From the NCBI GenBank assembly GCA_022702085.1, contig JAKONF010000056.1:1-9090 (forward strand): a stretch of DNA of 9,090 bases. Reading direction: 5' to 3'. The notes below the pieces were generated by a model. The model made no database searches, was not told the DNA's origin, and saw only the letters and a list, made by a program, of their open reading frames with translations. Positions 6,001-9,090 of the stretch are shown piece after piece; positions within the stretch are counted from its first letter, which is position 1; every line of letters starts with the position of its first letter. The translations under genes were made by a program, and so were the position numbers. The stretch comes from Rickettsiaceae bacterium. Lineage in GTDB: Bacteria; Pseudomonadota; Alphaproteobacteria; Rickettsiales; Rickettsiaceae.

Positions 6001-7559
6001 AAGGAGCAGTTGAATCAGTTAAGATTTTGCTAAGCCTTGGAGCTGATGTTGACTCACCTAGAGTTAGTAATGGTTTAACCCCACTACATGTGGCTCTACA
6101 AGGTGGTTACACCGAAGTGATGAAAGAATTAATTAGCAACGGAGCAGCTTTAGATTTACAAGATGTTTCAGGAAATAACCTTTTACATTTAACTTGTAAA
6201 TTAGAAGGAGGTTTAGATGTTATTGAATTACTTTTGGCTAAAAGCTTCGATGTTAATGCTAAGAGTGTAGGTGGAGGCACTGCTATTTTACAAGCAGCAG
6301 TTAGAAATGATTTAACAACTGTCAAATTTCTATTAAGTAAAAGTGCTGATCTAAATATTCTCGATGATGGAGGCAAACATATTATTCATTATGCTGCTCT
6401 GCATAATGCTTTAAATATTATTGAATTTCTTAAGGCTCAAAATGCTTCGTTAATAAATTCAACTGATAACGATGGCAGATCTCCATTATGGTTAGCTGTA
6501 GCTAAAAACAATGTTGAAACAGTAAAATATTTATTAGCAAGTGGAGCTAAAGCTAATATTGTTCCTATCATTCCTGGTGAACAAGTACTATATCCATTAC
6601 ATATGGCTGCAATGAATGGTTTTACTGAGGTAGTTGAAATACTTGCTTCTTACTGTAATATCAACCAACGAAGTGATGACGTTAATCAAATAACTCCAGT
6701 TTGGCTGGCTGCTCATGAAGGAAAAACTGACGCTGTTAAAAAATTAGCAGATCTTGGAGCTGATTTAAACTCTCAAGATGCAGATGGTGATACTGCCTTA
6801 CAAATGGCAATACGCAATGGTAATGTTGATGCGGTACGTATATTATTAGCTAATGGAGCCAGAGCTGACATTGCTAATAAACAAGGTGCTTATCCATTAC
6901 ATATGGCTGCAATGCATGGCTTTACTGAGAGAGTTGAAATACTTGCTCCTTATAGTAATATCAATCAACGAAGTGGTGAAGTTAATCAAATAACACCAGT
7001 TTGGCTAGCTGTCCAAAAAGGAAAAACTGACACTATTAAGAAATTAGCAGATTTAGGAGCTGACTTAAGCCTACAAGATGATTCAGGTAACAATCTTTTG
7101 CATTTAGTTGCTCGAATACAAGATAGTAAAGGCGTAATTGAATTACTTTTGGCTAAAGGCTTTGATATTAATTCAAAGAATAAAGTAGGGGTAACACCTA
7201 TCTTTCATGCAGCCATTACTGGTAACAAAGATATAGTAGAATTTTTAACAGCCAGTGGTGCTGATTTAAATATTTTGGACAATAATGGTTATCACATTTG
7301 GCATTATGCAGCAAATAATGGATCATTGGAGATATTAAAAACACTAAAAGCTAAAATACTTCCTGTAAATATAGATATTAAAACTAAAAATGCTGAGCAA
7401 TGTACTGCTCTATGGCTAGCTTCTAGTAAAGGTAAGCTAGAAACTGTTAAATGGCTTGTAGCTGAGGGAGCAGATTTTGATGCTGCAAGAAGCAGTGATG
7501 GCGTAACTACTTTGCAAGCAGCTATAGCTAATAAAAATTTGGCAATAGTGAAATGTTAA
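3027..7559 (+). CDS. giant coiled-coil/ankyrin-repeat protein, 1510 aa, 3' end lost to a frameshift
   Basis: Residues 1 to about 100 are a Glu/Lys/Gln-rich coiled coil. From about 165 to the stop there are some 35-37 ankyrin repeats with clear signatures: GADVN with SALHYA (199-214), GDTPLH (241), GDTALMIA (539), PLHAAAQEGK (710-719), TPLHVA (1018-1023). Ankyrin arrays bind partner proteins; no catalytic motif was seen. Residues 251-313 are a strand-rich insertion inside the repeat at 241. Nested duplications are obvious: about 101 aa in tandem (539-639 and 640-740), 100 aa (1189-1288 and 1289-1351), and a block at 404-634 resembling 777-1010. The last codons NLAIVK-C-stop cut a repeat in its second helix, and the missing part continues in the overlapping ORF at 7553. 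The unit is probably co-transcribed with gene 1. Secretion into a host cell is plausible for the family but not shown by the sequence. Confidence 0.9.
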   Translation: MSKKLKNDFEKAERELSTKRDSIQMLERKKAELESQNKALHEIKSLDNQIKNLQQEVDHIKPEHNRLKNEYEQSLQLNQNLENEINNQKEQINKSNELTSIYDNLLSNLDSILSEYSEFVGQRIDPIKMVIQKLPQSEMHNSTALKESCEKQSKEAFNELLKKITDINAVDSQGINLLMYSLKHGFWYGVDKLLELGADVNLTDQQGRSALHYASTMPHMNSIIKIIEHSNDVNLAIPENGDTPLHCLLKNVGKDKIWGSELSSLIATRKEGTTLFITEEIYVTGNFIIDGGNVTFKRSVGGMRNDGFTINQKKALLICKALQSKGADFTVKDNLNSSPYLYVCKNQQTYLINQLRAEGFIDIEKLDSTGFEAATSYLALNDQVVLKDFISKHPLSLKSTDANGDTLLHYAVQLQNIDLVLLLLKAGANVHAVNSDHMTPGVLAITKGNSEIAKALLTLESNADKTNAQGLSPWHVAAYVGSKDIAEHLRTKVKDIDHQTTEELGLTALLLATQQNQHAMVEWLIDIGSNINAIKNDNGDTALMIASRNENTQMVNLLLSKGANVKIANKEGIYPMHVAASKNSLEIIKLLSKHSDINQKTNNANKITPLYLAAQEGKIEAVKLLLDLKADINAVREDSGDTALMIAIVNEETEMVNFLLSRGANVNIANGKGNYPMHLAAARNLLEIIKLLSKYTDINQKTSEVNKVTPLHAAAQEGKIEAIKLLLDFKADINAAREDNFSPLHVAINNAHFEVAKELIARGAKVNTAVNSLQSQGETPLHAAARQRDSVELVKLMLSKGASLDAINFEKLTPTATAIINKNLEISKVLIDHEHDVNAIGAGGFSLWHYAAYAGTLDVAEYLRKKIKDINQETTDGMEIGYTALLLATQQQQQNMINWLINQGANINAARKDNGNTALIISTNNKNVETVNLLLTKGANADIANLEGYYPIHIAAAQNQPKIINLIAKYINVNQKSNNAEQVTSLWMAAQEGAVESVKILLSLGADVDSPRVSNGLTPLHVALQGGYTEVMKELISNGAALDLQDVSGNNLLHLTCKLEGGLDVIELLLAKSFDVNAKSVGGGTAILQAAVRNDLTTVKFLLSKSADLNILDDGGKHIIHYAALHNALNIIEFLKAQNASLINSTDNDGRSPLWLAVAKNNVETVKYLLASGAKANIVPIIPGEQVLYPLHMAAMNGFTEVVEILASYCNINQRSDDVNQITPVWLAAHEGKTDAVKKLADLGADLNSQDADGDTALQMAIRNGNVDAVRILLANGARADIANKQGAYPLHMAAMHGFTERVEILAPYSNINQRSGEVNQITPVWLAVQKGKTDTIKKLADLGADLSLQDDSGNNLLHLVARIQDSKGVIELLLAKGFDINSKNKVGVTPIFHAAITGNKDIVEFLTASGADLNILDNNGYHIWHYAANNGSLEILKTLKAKILPVNIDIKTKNAEQCTALWLASSKGKLETVKWLVAEGADFDAARSSDGVTTLQAAIANKNLAIVKC
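3777..3965 (+). other. 63-residue beta-rich insertion within an ankyrin repeat
   Basis: Residues 251-313 of the 1510-aa protein lie between the first helix (GDTPLHCLLK, 241-250) and what looks like the second helix (ALLICKALQSKGADFT, 315-330) of one repeat. The insertion is rich in strand-forming residues (TTLFITEEIYVTGNFIID, then NVTFKRS) and glycines, unlike the helical array around it. It may be a small folded module or a long beta-hairpin loop. It occurs once in the array. Confidence 0.55.
4236..6056 (+). repeat. large internal duplication, period about 374 codons
   Basis: Codons 404-634 (4236-4928) and 777-1010 (5355-6056) have the same order of ankyrin units. Matching landmarks are GANVHAVN with GASLDAIN, PWHVAAYVG with LWHYAAYAG, TALLLATQQ in both, and SDINQKTNNA with INVNQKSNNA. 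The match is clear at protein level and partial at DNA level, so it is older than the roughly 100-codon tandem copies nested inside it. Confidence 0.7.
4641..5246 (+). repeat. 303-bp tandem duplication (two copies of a three-ankyrin unit)
   Basis: Copy 1 is 4641-4943 and copy 2 is 4944-5246, each 101 codons (33 + 35 + 33). Both run GDTALMIA, then YPMH with EIIKLLSK, DINQKT, then AAQEGKIEA and KADINA. Long DNA stretches agree almost base for base, for example the segments around 4785-4835 and 5088-5138, indicating a fairly recent in-frame duplication. Confidence 0.85.
6168..7352 (+). repeat. distant duplicated ankyrin segment, period about 305 codons
   Basis: Codons 1048-1137 (6168-6437) and 1353-1442 (7083-7352) share SGNNLLHL, VIELLLAK, ADLNILD and HYAA at matching positions. 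The 300-bp tandem pair lies between them, so it arose inside or after this larger duplication. Confidence 0.6.
6591..7080 (+). repeat. 300-bp tandem duplication in the 3' half of the array
   Basis: Copy 1 starts at 6591 and copy 2 at 6891. Both begin TATCCATTACATATGGCTGC and encode YPLHMAAM, then EILA, NINQRS, VNQITPVWLA and KKLADLGADL. The second copy diverges after about 190 bp, where it joins an SGNNLLHL unit. The high DNA identity in the matched part points to recent unequal exchange. Confidence 0.8.
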
Positions 7560-8278
7560 TTGAAAATGGGGCAGATGTAAACAAAAGTGATAATGATAAA
7601 GCTTCACCACTTTATTATTCGCTTGGCTATTGCAGTAGTTATGACATTGAAATTGTAAAATATCTAGTGCAGGCTGGAGCAGATGTTAATAAACCAACGT
7701 ATGATGGTGATACTCCTATGCATATGGTAGGCTACCGAGCTAATATTGAATCCATGATGCTACTAATAAAAAAAGGTGCTAAAATAGATGTTATTAACGA
7801 TCAAGGTAAAACGCCATTACATGTTTTAATAGAGAAAACAGGAATAGATCAAACTTCAAAAATAGCAGCAGTTAAAATGTTTCTAGCTTATGGAGCTGCG
7901 GCAAATTTAGTCAACAAAGAAGGCGAGAGTGCAATAACTTTAGCGAAAAAACACTTACCAGAAGCAGTAACTTGGCTAGAACATCCAGAGACTTTGCCAA
8001 CTATTCAAGAATTGGAAGCAAATTATAATGCAGCTAATATGAATAGTGAAGTTAAGAATAATGATTCCACAGTTAATCAAGTCAGTAACATAAGTTATAA
8101 TAATAAGCTCCTCAATCATTTTGAGCTTTTAGTTGAAGCATCAACTAAAGGAAACTTGAAAATAAGTAGAGTAATTGATGAAAGCGCAAAGTTGGATGAT
8201 GCTACTATAGAGCAAATAATTGCTATTAACGATGCTGATTTATTACTAGCTGGGCTTATTAGCGTAGATCATCTCTAA
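7553..8278 (+). CDS. ankyrin-repeat ORF, 241 aa: C-terminal part of the preceding protein, frameshifted
   Basis: The ORF begins MLIENGADVN, exactly the missing second half of the repeat cut off at the preceding stop. Residues 1-144 hold about four ankyrin repeats (GADVNK at 42-47, GDTPMHMV, GKTPLHVL, GESAITLA). Residues 145-241 are a non-repeat helical tail ending LLLAGLISVDHL, probably the natural C-terminus of the whole protein. Its ATG overlaps the upstream stop by 7 nt (ATGTTAA) and has no Shine-Dalgarno site. It may be made by termination-reinitiation, be silent after a deletion, or be joined in reality if the missing base is a sequencing error. The next gene starts on its stop codon (TAATG). 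Confidence 0.75.
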   Translation: MLIENGADVNKSDNDKASPLYYSLGYCSSYDIEIVKYLVQAGADVNKPTYDGDTPMHMVGYRANIESMMLLIKKGAKIDVINDQGKTPLHVLIEKTGIDQTSKIAAVKMFLAYGAAANLVNKEGESAITLAKKHLPEAVTWLEHPETLPTIQELEANYNAANMNSEVKNNDSTVNQVSNISYNNKLLNHFELLVEASTKGNLKISRVIDESAKLDDATIEQIIAINDADLLLAGLISVDHL

Positions 8279-9090
8279 TGAGTAAAGTCACGCAAAGTTC
8301 ATGTCATAATTTAGATAAGCCTTTGCTTTTTAATAAAGAATTGCAAGGGCTAAAAAATAAGATTGCGCAAAAACAGAATTTAATACTTGAGGACATAGAA
8401 GTAGTTCTATGTTCGATCAAAAACTCAAGCAAAGGGATAGTTCAGGAAGGCTTAACTGTAATAATTTCAATCCTTGATCATAAAAAAGAAGATAACCTAA
8501 ATTTAGACTTAGATTTTAATAATGATCTATTAAAAATTCTTATAGCTAACAAAGAATTATTTGGGGAAGTAAAGCTTACAAATGCTCAATTTGATTTAAT
8601 CTTTAGTAAGTACCTAGCCAATAATAACTCTCATAAAATAAATAATACTGTTTTATCATTATTAAAAGCTATAGCTAAATATCAACCATTGCCGCAAAAT
8701 ATTAACAGGCAGACAGCAAAGCTTATAAAAGCAAATTGCGGCCTCGAGGGTAATAATAAACTGATATTATCAAGCATCAATAATAGTTTAAAGAATGATC
8801 AACTCTTATCAGCTGAAACTGCAAGTCTTTTAGCTCAGTTTATTTCTTCGCAAAGCTCAGCTAAGCTTAAGCCAAGTGAAAGCCCGACCCACATAGCTAA
8901 AAATGAACTGAAAGCAGCAGCTATATTAATTCATAATGGCAGTTTGAATGGAGACCAATTACAAAGACTAAGACTTTTCAAAAATCATAGCGATGACGAT
9001 ATTAAAACAAAAGCAAATAGCTTAGTAGATGAATATAATACTATTGCTCAAGAGAAAGACTATACAAATCAGATAGAACATCCTTTTATT
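8278..9090 (+). CDS. all-helical, possible HEAT/ARM-like solenoid protein, 3' end outside the window
   Basis: The ATG at 8278-8280 shares its A with the TAA of the preceding ORF, and the frame stays open for 271 codons to the last base. The protein is helical throughout, with roughly 40-residue helix pairs such as VLCSIKNSSKG with LTVIISIL (43-66), NNTVLSLLKAIAKYQP (122-137) and LSAETASLLAQF (177-188). This spacing resembles HEAT/ARM solenoids. It has no ankyrin signature, signal peptide, membrane helix or catalytic motif. I do not recognise a family. The TAATG junction and lack of a separate ribosome binding site suggest translation coupled to the ankyrin gene, so the two products may act together. 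Confidence 0.75.
   Translation, partial: MSKVTQSSCHNLDKPLLFNKELQGLKNKIAQKQNLILEDIEVVLCSIKNSSKGIVQEGLTVIISILDHKKEDNLNLDLDFNNDLLKILIANKELFGEVKLTNAQFDLIFSKYLANNNSHKINNTVLSLLKAIAKYQPLPQNINRQTAKLIKANCGLEGNNKLILSSINNSLKNDQLLSAETASLLAQFISSQSSAKLKPSESPTHIAKNELKAAAILIHNGSLNGDQLQRLRLFKNHSDDDIKTKANSLVDEYNTIAQEKDYTNQIEHPFI
8386..8429 (+). repeat. nested hairpin inside the start region of the helical gene
   Basis: An inner stem pairs ACATAGAA (8393-8400) with TTCTATGT (8405-8412) around a GTAG loop, extended by a G-T wobble at 8392/8413. An outer stem pairs CTTGAG (8386-8391) with CTCAAG (8424-8429). It lies inside the coding region about 110 nt after the start. No T-run follows, so it is not a terminator. 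It could affect mRNA stability or translation, or be chance. Confidence 0.4.

Noticed and set aside
6107..6376. 89-codon minus-strand reading frame
   Set aside because: It is a mirror of the ankyrin coding sequence, rich in Ser/Leu/Pro as expected from antisense of GA/AA repeats.
7548..7559. Programmed -1 ribosomal frameshift at the ankyrin junction
   Set aside because: GTG AAA TGT is not a slippery heptamer, and re-pairing of the Lys tRNA on GAA would mismatch. Termination-reinitiation or a mutation is simpler.
1370..8278. Cytoplasmic-incompatibility-type toxin/antidote operon, sometimes linked with ankyrin genes
   Set aside because: No deubiquitinase (Ulp1/OTU) or nuclease motif was found in any of the proteins, so there is no support beyond the ankyrin content.
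1..9090. CRISPR array, tRNA or rRNA gene
   Set aside because: The only regular repeats are coding ankyrin units; no short spaced direct repeats, cloverleaf or rRNA-like segment was seen.

Overview
This window is strongly AT-rich, with A/T-ending codons, weak or absent Shine-Dalgarno sites and gene remnants between intact genes. About three quarters of it is one plus-strand block coding for very large coiled-coil and ankyrin-repeat proteins. That combination fits an intracellular or amoeba/arthropod-associated bacterium, most likely of the Rickettsiales type. Other ankyrin-rich symbionts (Legionellales, Amoebophilus-like Bacteroidetes) cannot be excluded, because there is no housekeeping marker in the window. 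The organism assignment is inference.

Layout. Bases 1-114 are the last 37 codons of a plus-strand gene that enters from the left. Bases 145-700 are a minus-strand stretch with a NadS/HigA-like XRE helix-turn-helix gene (386-694) and, downstream of it, a 40-codon ORF with a good ribosome binding site (145-267). No toxin partner is recognisable. Bases 701-1369 are a gene-poor spacer holding a 71-codon headless minus-strand reading frame (1101-1316), an imperfect hairpin (975-999) and a candidate promoter (1308-1337) facing the large block.

From 1370 to the right edge the plus strand carries a tightly packed unit. First is a 539-aa coiled-coil plus divergent ankyrin-like protein (1370-2989). 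Next, 37 nt later, is a 1510-aa coiled-coil plus ankyrin protein (3027-7559). It is followed by a 241-aa ORF (7553-8278) that continues the same ankyrin array in the -1 frame. Last, sharing one base in TAATG, is an all-helical protein (8278 to beyond 9090) that leaves the window. The 1510-aa and 241-aa ORFs read as one ancestral protein of about 1750 aa, broken by a missing A near 7551.

How the genes may work together. Spacing and overlaps suggest co-transcription from the promoter near 1320. The first two proteins share an N-terminal motif, L-x-x-[ND]-[FL]-E-[KR]-A-E-x-x-L-[ST], and both join an N-terminal coiled coil to an ankyrin solenoid. They look like paralogues that may pair or share a localisation signal. 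No catalytic domain was seen in any of them, so the likely role is scaffolding or host-protein binding (secreted effectors) rather than enzymatic. The ankyrin array has grown by nested duplications of about 100 aa (three repeats) and about 374 aa. The most notable points are the frameshift junction, two non-repeat insertions inside otherwise regular folds, and the layered duplication history.
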